Assembly (NCBI GenBank): GCA_018417955.1
Contig: JACTVC010000003.1
Coordinates: 2,108,001 to 2,172,000 of the forward strand
DNA length: 64,000 bases
Source: Laccaria trichodermophora
Lineage: Eukaryota; Basidiomycota; Agaricomycetes; Agaricales; Hydnangiaceae
Direction: 5' to 3'
The translations under genes and the position numbers were made by a program. Numbering within the stretch: the stretch's first letter is position 1; the number at the start of each line of letters is the position of its first letter. Positions 23,141 to 32,551 of the stretch are shown here, piece by piece. Below the pieces are notes generated by a model, which was not told where the DNA came from, ran no database searches, and saw only the letters and a list, made by a program, of their open reading frames with translations.

Positions 23141-23484
23141 TGATCCCCGGGAACAAATAACCTCTCAACCTTGTCTTCTGTAATAACACACATCCGGATG
23201 ACGCCTCCTGAAGATCCAATTGTGAAGCCGCGTATCGATAGCAGATTCTGGTGGAAAAAGGTACGTCAACGTCGACCAAAGTGTATGCGGGAGGTTCTGA
23301 GTTGTATTTCCTCAGCTTTCGACGCCGACGTTACCGAACTCGTTTGAAGGGTGTATGTGTTATCGTGCTGGAGGTGGAACATCTCTTCTTCGGAAATTAG
23401 AACGTTTTTTTTTGGGATGGAGGGAGCTACTATTTTGATACTACAATCTATGCAAGTTTTTACTATTAATCGAGGTGGGCTTCA

Positions 23485-23990
23485 GACTAGGTTACGAGCG
23501 GTGTCTCGTCCGAGCCTTCGAGGGTACCGCAGCCTTCCGAAACAGTGCAAGGCTAAAGGAGGCGTCAGGCGCTGAAATTTTTGCGGAAGCGTACTAACCT
23601 CCGCGCCAAAAGCTTCAACAGCTTCGCCGTCGATCCTCGCTGCGGCCTTGGCTACGCTCGTGAGGCAGACGTTGCTCGCGTACACCTTTCGGATCGTCGT
23701 TACGAGCGGCGTCTCATCGGAGCCTTCGAGGGTACCGCAGCCCTCCGAAACAGTGCAAGGCTAAAGGAGGCGTCAGGCGCTGAGTTTTTTGCGGAAGCGT
23801 ACTTACCTCCACGCCAAAAGCTTCAAGAGCTTCATCGTCCATCCTCGCTGCCGCCTTGGCTACGCTCGTGCGCCCAGAGCTTACCACCCTCGCCTTCACC
23901 GCTCGGAACGTCACCAGTGCCCAGAGGTCTTTGATTTTTGAACCAACGAATCTTAATTTCCCGTAGCGCCTGCCTTTAGCCATTTTCCTT
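23485..23990 (-). repeat. Tandem duplication of about 220 bp with a possible short minus-strand gene
   Basis: Two copies (about 23490-23705 and 23706-23890) share GAGCCTTCGAGGGTACCGCA and AAAGGAGGCGTCAGGCGCTG. On the minus strand an open frame with MAKGRRYGKLRFVGSKIKD (Met at about 23983) runs into repeated SVAKAAARxDxEAxEAFG units. I do not recognise the protein; it may be a small hypothetical gene enlarged by duplication. Confidence 0.5.
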
Positions 23991-24488
23991 TTGGTGCTTT
24001 CAGGTACTGTTGTTGTGCTGGGTGTGTTGTTGTGCTGGGTGGTGATGGTGGTGTAAGAAGCTGAGGATGGTCCAAACGAGAACACGCAAACAGATAATGT
24101 TCTCGCCAATGCCAAACGAGGTGTAAATATGTAAAGTAACGTATCCTACATATAAGTAACGTATCCTACATGCCCCCATGCCAAACGAAAGACTGGAAAC
24201 TGTGTCTTCACAATGACGGCTGTGATTTCTCGACGTTGTAACGTTCGGCGTCCGTTTGAGGCTTCCTCTTGCATGCTGTCAGTGTTCACTTCAATCCTAA
24301 CTCTTCCGATAACTCACGCGATCTCTTGGTGTAGAAAACACGAGATATAACAGCTAGCCAATGTGCAGACTTTTCACCGACGTCTCTTTGTAAAAGAGCA
24401 GTTGGGCGTTCCTTTCGATGAATTCCTTGTACATGCGCAATATCTACTATTCATATATTTGACTTGAAGTTATAAAGCATCTACAAGA

Positions 24489-25518
24489 TCACAACCATCC
24501 CCCTCCGAAGACGTCTAGGTGAATAGCTCGAGCGAGAAGTAAAAACACGTAAACAATGAGAATTATCTTGGTGATCAGAGGTATTCCCTGATATATGTGC
24601 CCTCTCAACTCTTTGGAGGCGAACCACGTGAAGACATCGATCACGCCTACATGATCGGTCGAAACCTTGATACTCATATGATTGCTTTCATCAAAGGAAT
24701 GCGCCTAGGAACATAAATTAAACGTTAAATATTGGAAATGAAAAAATCACGCACTACTTCTAGCTTCATTGCTGAGCGCTGGAAGTTAGCAAGTTGACAA
24801 CGAAGTCAAATGATTACTGGAACTTACGTTTCTTGGGTAACCCTCCTTGGAAGGCACATTCTCCATCAGAAGCGACGAGAAGGCCTGCTTTCAAAAAATA
24901 AGTAACTGGTCATGTTTCCCCGAGATGTTACTGACCTGTCGCATCAACACGCCAATTCTGGACACGGCCACTTCCAACGGCCATTGCAGATAGGGTAGTG
25001 GAATTGAAAGCGAGAAATTCCACCGGCCCATCATCAACGTGAATGGACGAGGAGAGATAGAAAATCCCCTGAAGGCAGAGTCAGAAAACCATGCGAATTG
25101 AGGTGTAGAGTGACGAACATTATCTCCTTGCACATGAACGTTGATCATGCCATCTTGACAACCAAAGGCGAAGGCCTTCGTAGGACTCTGGGTAGATGAC
25201 ATCCAGGTGGCAGCCATAACAAATCCATTAGAGGAAGGAATCGTTTGGTGAGTATCGGATTCCAGATCCCATACCACCAGTAAGCCGTCTTCGCCTGAGA
25301 ATAAATGTCATTGTTGTGCCGTATGAAAAAATCAGGAGGAATTCACCTCCGCTGAGTAAGAGAGCACCGTCAGAGCTCAGGCAGAGTGTCCTAATCTTGC
25401 GGGTGTGTCGAATTAGAGCTTTGCGCTGGTAAACCTTCAAAAATTTAAGTGAGAGCATGAGGCAAAGGAAATGAACGCGTACCAAGGGGTTCTGATGGCT
25501 TGCGGGTTTCATCGACAT
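24489..25518 (-). CDS. WD40 protein with C-terminal membrane anchor (short type, left copy)
   Basis: Minus strand from ATG at 25518 with several 45-60-nt introns. WD40-like units: IRHTRKIRTLCLSSDGALLL, EDGLLVVWDLESD, FAFGCQDGMINVHV, and after an intron IHVDDGPVEFLAFN...GSGRVQNWRVD. The last exon ends with a hydrophobic helix (ITKIILIVYVFLLLARAI) and seven to eight residues before the stop at 24489, as in tail-anchored proteins. It is the mirror partner of the short type at 29181-30163 (RHTRKIRWLSL, VIVWDLKLRTHQ). Function unknown. Confidence 0.68.
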
Positions 25519-26374
25519 GAGCTTAGAGGAGATGGTTACTTCTTTCGTGTTGCGCTCTGAAGCTCTTTAACTGCCTCAATGACAAGGGGGTTGCTAGCAT
25601 ATACAATTAACGAGGGCTGTCGGTTGCCACAATCTGTCGGCGACAACAATTAATAACACCAGCATAATGGGAGTGAATGTTGGACGTTACAGGTTACCGA
25701 CACTTAGCGACGCCGACAAAAAAAGTACCCCATACGACTGCGAAACGTTTCCCTGCACGGATCCTAAAATGCAGAGTGATAATCAATTGCTCCACAATCC
25801 AGGGCTCACCTCTCCATAAGTATTAGGAACGCATTTGAATTCAGAGATACAAAAACAATAACCCCTAGATATGATACATTCTCCCTTGACAGCTCTTCCT
25901 TTCTTAATTTGTCTGACATCTGGACATTATACAAACGAGCCTTACTATGTAACGAAGCGCAAAGGAGACAACAAAACGCGCCTTCCTTCACTTAGTTTCC
26001 CGGACTTTAGGGGAGGTTGACACATGTCACGTGAAGCTTGCACGCCTCCCCTAAAGTTCTGAAGAATGACTTGGAAACAATAGCGCTCGATGTGCCTTTT
26101 CCGAAACCACGCACACATAGATAGATTCCTTTTGTAAAGTAGAATATGTATCGTAACCGAATTAGATGGCGCTTTGCGACCAGGACCGAATGGGCTTACC
26201 ATCGCGCCCCCATATCGCAGAACAAAAGGTGGTCGAGGTGACTGAGATGCATGTCGACGTCTGGGTACCGGTCTCTCAATACTTCGACATAAATACTGTG
26301 AGTCCGCAATCCAAAATCAAGAACCCGTTTAGCACCCACCTACCTACAATATTCAGTCCCCTCCGTTCTCAACC
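25519..26374. promoter_or_regulatory. Divergent intergenic region between WD40 and F-box genes
   Basis: No convincing gene. It contains the perfect CACGTG-centred dyad at 26004-26057, roughly midway between the two divergent start codons. Confidence 0.45.
26004..26057. promoter_or_regulatory. CACGTG-centred dyad, copy 2 (13-bp perfect arms)
   Basis: ACTTTAGGGGAGG (26004-26016) and CCTCCCCTAAAGT (26045-26057) are exact inverted copies; CACGTG at 26028-26033 sits precisely at the centre. A half-site (CACGTG then CCCTAAAGT) is at 28490-28521. Confidence 0.65.
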
Positions 26375-28172
26375 ATGTTTCACTACGCCATCCAAAGCAC
26401 CTTCAACCTTTCAGCTCATACGTCATCTTTACCAACTGGTTTGGTTCAGGGGGTAAGCGAGTTCTACGCTTTTGTTACTCGGATTTAACTCATTGTCAAA
26501 TTCACAGATATCAGATTCCATTGGGACTCTGTTCAAACCAGTCAATCAAATAAGAAAACGACTTCGCGACGAAGTGAATGACGCATGGGGGTCGCCCAAG
26601 CGACAAAAAGTCGTGAGTAGTTGTGCTTGAATCCTATCGACTTCCCCCGTTGATTTCTTCAATTATTTCAGGACGTATTTTCCAGATTCTGCACGCCAGA
26701 GACGAAAGAAATGTCCCAACACACCCTGGTCCTGATGGACTTCCCCGACGAAATCATTCTCGTCATCTTGCGAAACGTGACGCTGCAGGAAGCCTTGCCG
26801 CTACTGCAGTGCAACTGGCGATTACGCTCAGTCGTTTCGCAATTTTATCTGAAGCATCATGGCTTCGTCATCCGGGATGACGACGTCGACGACATCACTC
26901 TCCAAGGCGACGTACCTGCAGCAGCCCTCTGCATGTTGTCAGCTTATCCGTTCGTCAACCGAATCACCCTCTGCTGCGACCTCTACTACCTTGTCGAGTA
27001 TAAGAATCTCCTCCTGTACATTTTACGCCAGCTCAAGGCTCTCATCTTCTTCAACATCTACTTCAATCCCTTGGACCTTGCTCTGCTACGTGATCGACGT
27101 ACCCCAAACGCCATTTATTCCGCGATTACAGCGCTACCTGGTGGCATATTCTCTTTCAAGATCGAAAGAGCCCTTGATCCACCACCCGTCAAGGCATTAT
27201 CTCAACCGCCACATCCACAGAGCCGTATTAACCATCGCGGGTTGAACTATTCCATCTCCCGAATCCGCGATCTGGGCTTATCCATGGAATTTCCTGTTAC
27301 TAAATCGCTCTCCAAAATATATGAGAGGCTACTTCAAGGGAAAGCCGTAACCAGCCTCGTCCTCTCGGATCAGTCGACTTGTTCTGCTTTCAACAAGTTC
27401 ATGAGATCATTAGATCTCCCCCTTCTCACTCACTTGCATTTTCTGATCACTTCCCGGTGCGGTATTAATCTCCCTCGGAAATTCTTTGCGCGACATCCAC
27501 TACTCCAGTCGGCATCTCTCTGTACCTACGGGTTAAAGTCCCAAATGCCGGACTCTCCGTCGAAATTGCTATTCCTTTCACACCTTGAACGAATTTCGCT
27601 CACCTCTAATCATCACTCGTGGGTGCACAATAATCCTCCTGCACTGCAACGCTTGCAGATCCGACTGCCTTTGTCATTGTACAATCCACGTGGTCGTACA
27701 TTCTGTTCCACTATGCGGACATTGGCAAACCCCCTCAAATCAGTGTCGGCGCAAGCTTTTGTGGGATTGACCATTGAGTTGTACTTTCCATACAGTCTCA
27801 GGGAACATATCCTCCACTGCTGCGAGACAGGAAATGTTTGTGAGTGTGCTCCTTCACCGCAAGCAATCGTTCCGCAGGCGAAGAGCCTCGAAATTAACCT
27901 CCGCTCCTTTCATCCCTTGATGTTGGTAAGCGACTCATAATCAATTTCCCTCCAAGTCACTTAGTTTTTCAATTTAGCGCTTTCTTTCTACTTGGATCAA
28001 GATCTTTCCGAATCTTGAGGGTGTTACCATCAAAGCAACGGACTCGCAACCTAATTTGTCGTGGAGCCCGATGATCCATGCATACTTAGTGGATTCATCT
28101 GCTATGCTGCCCCGTCTCAACATGTTCAAATTCTCAGCTGGGGGGGGTAATTACTCGGTTTGGGCCATATAA
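26375..28172 (+). CDS. F-box protein (543 aa), intact
   Basis: Four exons (26375-26452, 26508-26612, 26672-27925, 27978-28172), each a whole number of codons with good GT-AG borders. An F-box follows the N-terminal leader: DFPDEIILVILRNVTLQEAL...LRSVVSQF at about residues 71-115; the rest resembles the leucine-rich ligand region of agaricomycete F-box genes (LPLLTHLHFLITS, LERISLTSN). A basic KRxR-rich patch (IRKRLRDEVNDAWGSPKRQK) precedes the F-box. F-box proteins recruit substrates to SCF ubiquitin ligases; the target here is unknown. It lies between the two inward halves of the mirrored WD40 set. Confidence 0.85.
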
Positions 28173-29180
28173 CAGACTTACGCCCGAAAGCAAGACATGG
28201 GTCGAACTATAACTCATTCAGTAGTAGGTATTAACATACATGTAATATATAATATCATTGTGTATTAGCAACGCTTGTTTGAATTTTTTAACACAAGTTG
28301 CAGCGGGCGGCTATCGATCTGTCAAGAGGTGAGTTCTAATCGCCCATTGAATTCTGAGGAACTTACCTGTGTTATGATAGCCGGTGGCGCCAATTCTATG
28401 TTCACCGAGCTCTTTCCAGGTGGGAGAAGAGGAAAAGAATAAGATTGTGAGTGGTATTATGCAATTTCCGCCCACTCAAGTTCCTAAAGCACGTGCGGTT
28501 TTGACGCGACAACCCTAAAGTCGTCCGTATATATACCAACGACGAGTACAAAAGTGTCTTCTTTCTTCCCACTTACCTTATGCTCTTGCGATACCACTAG
28601 TACTTTCTCGCGATCATTCTCCCCTCCTTCCACTCTTTCATTAGTTGTGCTCACTACACGTAGATACTTTGTAGATATAATCAAATCTAGAATAGTCAGG
28701 TACCAGTCAAGAATGATCGAAGAAAACAAAAGCGATAAGTATGAATGGAAATGGAACTTTTCTCCATTTTGAAGTGGAGTAAGTACAACGAAGAGTGATC
28801 ACCCGACCACGGTTGATTGCGCATATCAGCAGGGTAGACATTCTTTTGTGAGTCGCGTCGACTCGTACTGTTGCCATGGTGTTCAGGGCAACTAACTATG
28901 TAACTATTCAGCATTTTTCACGGTGAGTCTTCAACCGGACCTCTAACAAATTTTTTAATTTATTGTCTTTTTAGTTTACGGACCCCGTTGAGACATTCAG
29001 GTCGATGTTGGTCAGTTCTAAAGTACGTGTTGATCCCTTGAAAATGGGTATTTCATGATTGCCGGACTGGACAGTTCTATCTATTGTTCGCCTCATATCG
29101 AACTGAGTTAAATACCAATGTTGCTAGACACGAACTACATCCTCAGTTCCTAACTTTCGAATCTCATCTCTAATATATAA
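28173..29180. other. Gene-free stretch between F-box and short WD40 gene
   Basis: Nothing convincingly coding. CACGTG at 28490-28495 with CCCTAAAGT at 28513-28521 forms a half of the dyad described at 26004. Confidence 0.45.
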
Positions 29181-30163
29181 TGAACCTCGTGAGTAGTGTG
29201 ATTTCTTCTGATCCTTCTAGCCCATATCGCCTCGTAGGTTCACTCTGTCGAGAAGCTCGTCCGTCATACGCGCAAGATCAGATGGCTCAGCCTTGACGAT
29301 GACCAATCATTCTTGCTTAGCACTGGTGAGTTGTCCTCTTTAACTTAAATTTGTCCCCTAATCCCTGATTTAGCTGAGGATGGTGTCATCGTTTGGGACC
29401 TCAAACTCCGAACGCATCAGGTCATCACCAACTCACCCAACTTGAATCGTCCTGCCTTCTGGACGCCGCTTCGCATGGACCTGTTCACGAAGGGCTTCGT
29501 ATGTGGAATGGGAGATGGAGAGCTTCACGTTTTTTGCTGCCGCTGGTCGGAGGTATGTTGTCAGTCGTAATTTGCCGTGATCTAACCATTTCCCATTTAG
29601 AATACATTCCATGAAGTTCTTGTTCTTGACGATGAAGAAGCCAAGGAACGTATCTTCAACTATCTCTTCTATTGTGATCAACAACGACGTAAGCTTTCTT
29701 CATCGTCCTGACCTGCCATTCATTAACATATATGTTATAGGCCGTTATGGTTACTTTGGTCATGCGCCTACGAATGAGTCATTTCCCGATGTACATGCTA
29801 ATCGAGGTGGTAGCTCCATGCTCATCAAAGCCGCACCCGAGCTAGGTGTTATCGAAATTCACCGGGTGAGCCCACGGCCGGTCTGTGGTTCTTCTGCTAT
29901 TTCATTGCTTTTATTGAACTGTGTGACAGGTTGAGCAATCCCACCCCGCCGTTGGAGGTAGAGAGATCCAGCAAGCCGGCCACAATGATGGGAAGGGAGG
30001 CACCGAACCACCCTGCCAGGACGAAGCCATCGAAGCTGCTGAGTGGTCACCTGGCTATAGCTATGGCCGGTTTTCCTTGTTTTTTCTTTTCAGATGCTTT
30101 CTTTACGCTAATCTTTACGGTCTTCCTTTATTATACGCGTATTTTTTATTGTTGCTCAGTTGA
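29181..30163 (+). CDS. WD40 protein with C-terminal membrane segment (short type, right copy)
   Basis: ATG at 29181 followed by a nine-nucleotide first exon (Met-Asn-Leu), then exons with VRHTRKIRWLSLDDDQSFLL, EDGVIVWDLKLRTHQVI, and GMGDGELHVFCC. A later exon (from about 29932) reads VEQSHPAVGG... into a hydrophobic tail (FSLFFLFRCFLYANLYGLPL LYAYFLLLLS) ending at TGA 30161-30163. Only two or three WD-like units are visible, so it may be reduced. It is the mirror partner of 24489-25518. Middle exon borders (about 29630-29870) are tentative. Confidence 0.58.
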
Positions 30164-30424
30164 GATGCATTTGTAGGTATATATTGACAACTCAATGCAG
30201 ACCGTTCATATATATCCAATCGTACAAGAATGCCCTACTAATACTAGTTTCTAACATAACTTACCTCAATGAGGGGAAACAATCTGGTCGTTTTCCCATT
30301 TGAGTGCATTATTCCGGAAGTGTCATCATCTTCTCGTAATAAAGTGGCGGCTTTAGAATTTTCGGTCCGAAAATTGTAAGGCTGCCCTAAACCTGACTGG
30401 ATATACTACGTTTCTCACACTGAT

Positions 30425-30515
30425 GCGGTTTTCTTTCCACTCACTCATGGTCACCCACTCACTCATGGTCACCCACTCATTCACTCACTCATTCACTCAC
30501 TCACTCACTCACTCC
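30425..30515. repeat. ACTC microsatellite
   Basis: Runs of CACTCACTCATGGTCACC and then (ACTC)n just upstream of the right long WD40 gene. Confidence 0.8.
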
Positions 30516-30799
30516 CCCTTACTCTTTCGTAGAATCCCTTCTCGTCATCCGCTAATATAGTAATGTTCGAGTATGTAGTAGTATAAATAATAAAGAGCAA
30601 AAGGGAATAATAAAGCTGAAAACAAAAAGCAAATGATCGATACGAGTACCGGCGATCCAAGGGCATAACAACGCCCCTTCCGTCGTCAATCAAGGACACC
30701 GAGAACGGAGACAAAAAATGGTTCGCTGTCAAGTGTCTATTGTTATTTTGGGTATATATCTGTAAAGCGTCAAACGCGCTCAAATGAATATAGTTTCAG

Positions 30800-32412
30800 A
30801 TGAATTTCGCCTCATTGCCCAAGGTGCGAGGCCTTGCTCAGAACTGCCTCTACGCGTCTCACGTCTCTCTGTTTAGTTTGAACAGAAACATACCCTCGTG
30901 CGCCACACCAAACCCCTCAATACCATCCGGATTAGCTCTGATGGCACTCGTCTCCTAAGCGGAGGTTGTAAATTTTCTCCATTCGTATGCTACTACACAC
31001 TGACTTGAGTGGAGCAGGGGATGACGGACTTCTGGTTGTGTGGGACTTGCAATGCGGCCAGGAAGCTCAAGTTATATCAGTGGTATTCAACGGTCCTGTT
31101 TGCGCGGCTGTGTGGGCCCCTCCAGCTGATCACCCAACGGCGATGTTTGCATTCGGATGCAGCGATGGGACATTGTTCGTTTACCATCAGCCAATTCCAG
31201 AAGTACCCAAACCGTACTCTGTTCCTTCTCACTCACCTAAGCTGACGCTCACCAACAGCTCAAATATGAATATGCCTCCGGCACTGACGCACATGATGGC
31301 AGGATTGAAGATGTTGCATATGACCCTCAACAGAGCCGACTTGCAACTGCAGGGGATGGATGTGTCAAGGTATGGGACCTCGATCCTCAAGGTATCAGTT
31401 CTGTACCATTATGACCCTTATCCTTTCACTGACAAACGCCAGGACTCGTTACGAACATAGCCTGCGTTCCGGCAAGGCCGTTTATTGCTAGGAGTGTTTC
31501 CTTCTACGACAAAGGTCAGAATATCTTGATCTGTTACCTGGAGTCCCATGAAGTGTGCGTTTCTTTCACCAGTTTAAAGATTGAATGATGACCTTTCATT
31601 AGACTCAGCTACAAGATCGAGCCTTGGGCCCTGCAATGGAGACGTCAACTCCCTACTCGAATGTAAGTTCAGCCCGTACTCTCCCTTCGTTTTAATTTTG
31701 TAACTTCTCCGCAGTGGCCACGCGATTGTCGCTGCCGACAATCGGTCTCTCATCGTGTCTAACTTAGTTGATGGGGTCGATGTTTACTCAATCCCACCAC
31801 TCCGCCCAACAAGATCTTTCCAACACCCAATCCATACCAACGTCCCCCTAGTTGTCGCTTCAGCTTTGGGAGGTGTTTTGGTTATGGTTGGTAGTGATGA
31901 CGGCTCCCCTCGACTCTTCAACATTAATACCGGCCTGTTCTGCGCTGCGCTCCATCATGCACCATGTACGTCGTGCCTTACTCTCAAGCGCTATTCTCTG
32001 AAACTGTCATTCTTCAGCGGGCCTTGTTCAGATTGTCGACGTTGGTTGATCAAAATCAGAAATTGGTTTTACGCTAACCGATTGATGATAGGCTCACTCC
32101 ATCGGAAATCATTGTCTTTTGGCCACAGGTTCAACAGATATCGACGTCGACATTAAAGTTTGGCGCACAGTTGCGGCACGTCCGTTCATCAACTTTTTGA
32201 TCCAATATCACTTACCTTTGTTTTAGCCTGACGAAGAACAGGGTGTAGAACGCCCGGTTCCGCCCCCTCGATTAACATCTATTGGGATATGGCAGTTTCT
32301 CTTGATCATTATCCTGTCCTTATTCACGCAGGTCCTCATAGCGACCATTTCGAAGGACACATTATCTAAATTTGTAACCAAATACTTGACGCATCTTCCT
32401 AGAGGTTGGTAG
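30800..32412 (+). CDS. WD40 protein with C-terminal membrane anchor (long type, right copy)
   Basis: ATG at 30800 with a 24-nt exon 1 (MNFASLPK), exon 2 30877-30964 (VRHTKPLNTIRISSDGTRLL), exon 3 from 31018 (GDDGLLVVWDLQCGQEAQVI ... FAFGCSDGTLFVYH). Later exons give DGRIEDVAYDPQQSRLATAG-GDGCVKVWDL, ARSVSFYDKGQNILICYLES, a LVDGVDVYSIPPLRPTRSF block and VGSDDGSPRLF. The end is hydrophobic (IWQFLLIIILSLFTQVLIAT) followed by about 22 residues to TAG 32410-32412. It matches the gene at 10864-12433 in exon layout and sequence, in opposite orientation. Likely a membrane-bound beta-propeller; role unknown. Confidence 0.78.
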
Positions 32413-32551
32413 TCCCATGGTTGAGTGGAGAATTGCGAAGGTCAACATCACGTGACCCTTTGTGAACCTGCCCTCAACACTGATGCCTCAAAGGGGCCCT
32501 GACCGCTTGTTTTCTGTTTTCTTTTTCTCAAACGCATTAGCACAAGTCGTT

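Larger units (their letters stand above)
21053..23215 (+). pseudogene. PRE3: Proteasome 20S beta-1 subunit (PRE3/PSMB6), broken by insertion and inversion
   Basis: Exon 1 (21053-21103) encodes the propeptide ending ...VNLG; exon 2 (21152-21229) opens with the mature Thr1 ([11 protein letters not shown]) and holds GADSRTT; exon 3 starts at 21286 with [17 protein letters not shown], including Lys33 in TDK. The catalytic Thr, Asp and Lys are all present. After SGA at about 21479 the gene is interrupted by about 0.9 kb and resumes in frame at about 22390 (SPSVHTAAALFQKLCYENKD ... GGGMFRQPWAIGGSGSTYVYG). After LALAMSR (about 22785) the expected GSSGGVIRMCVITEDKVERL is on the opposite strand at 23140-23215. 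So the gene has an insertion and an inverted 3' end and cannot encode a normal subunit. Confidence 0.85.
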
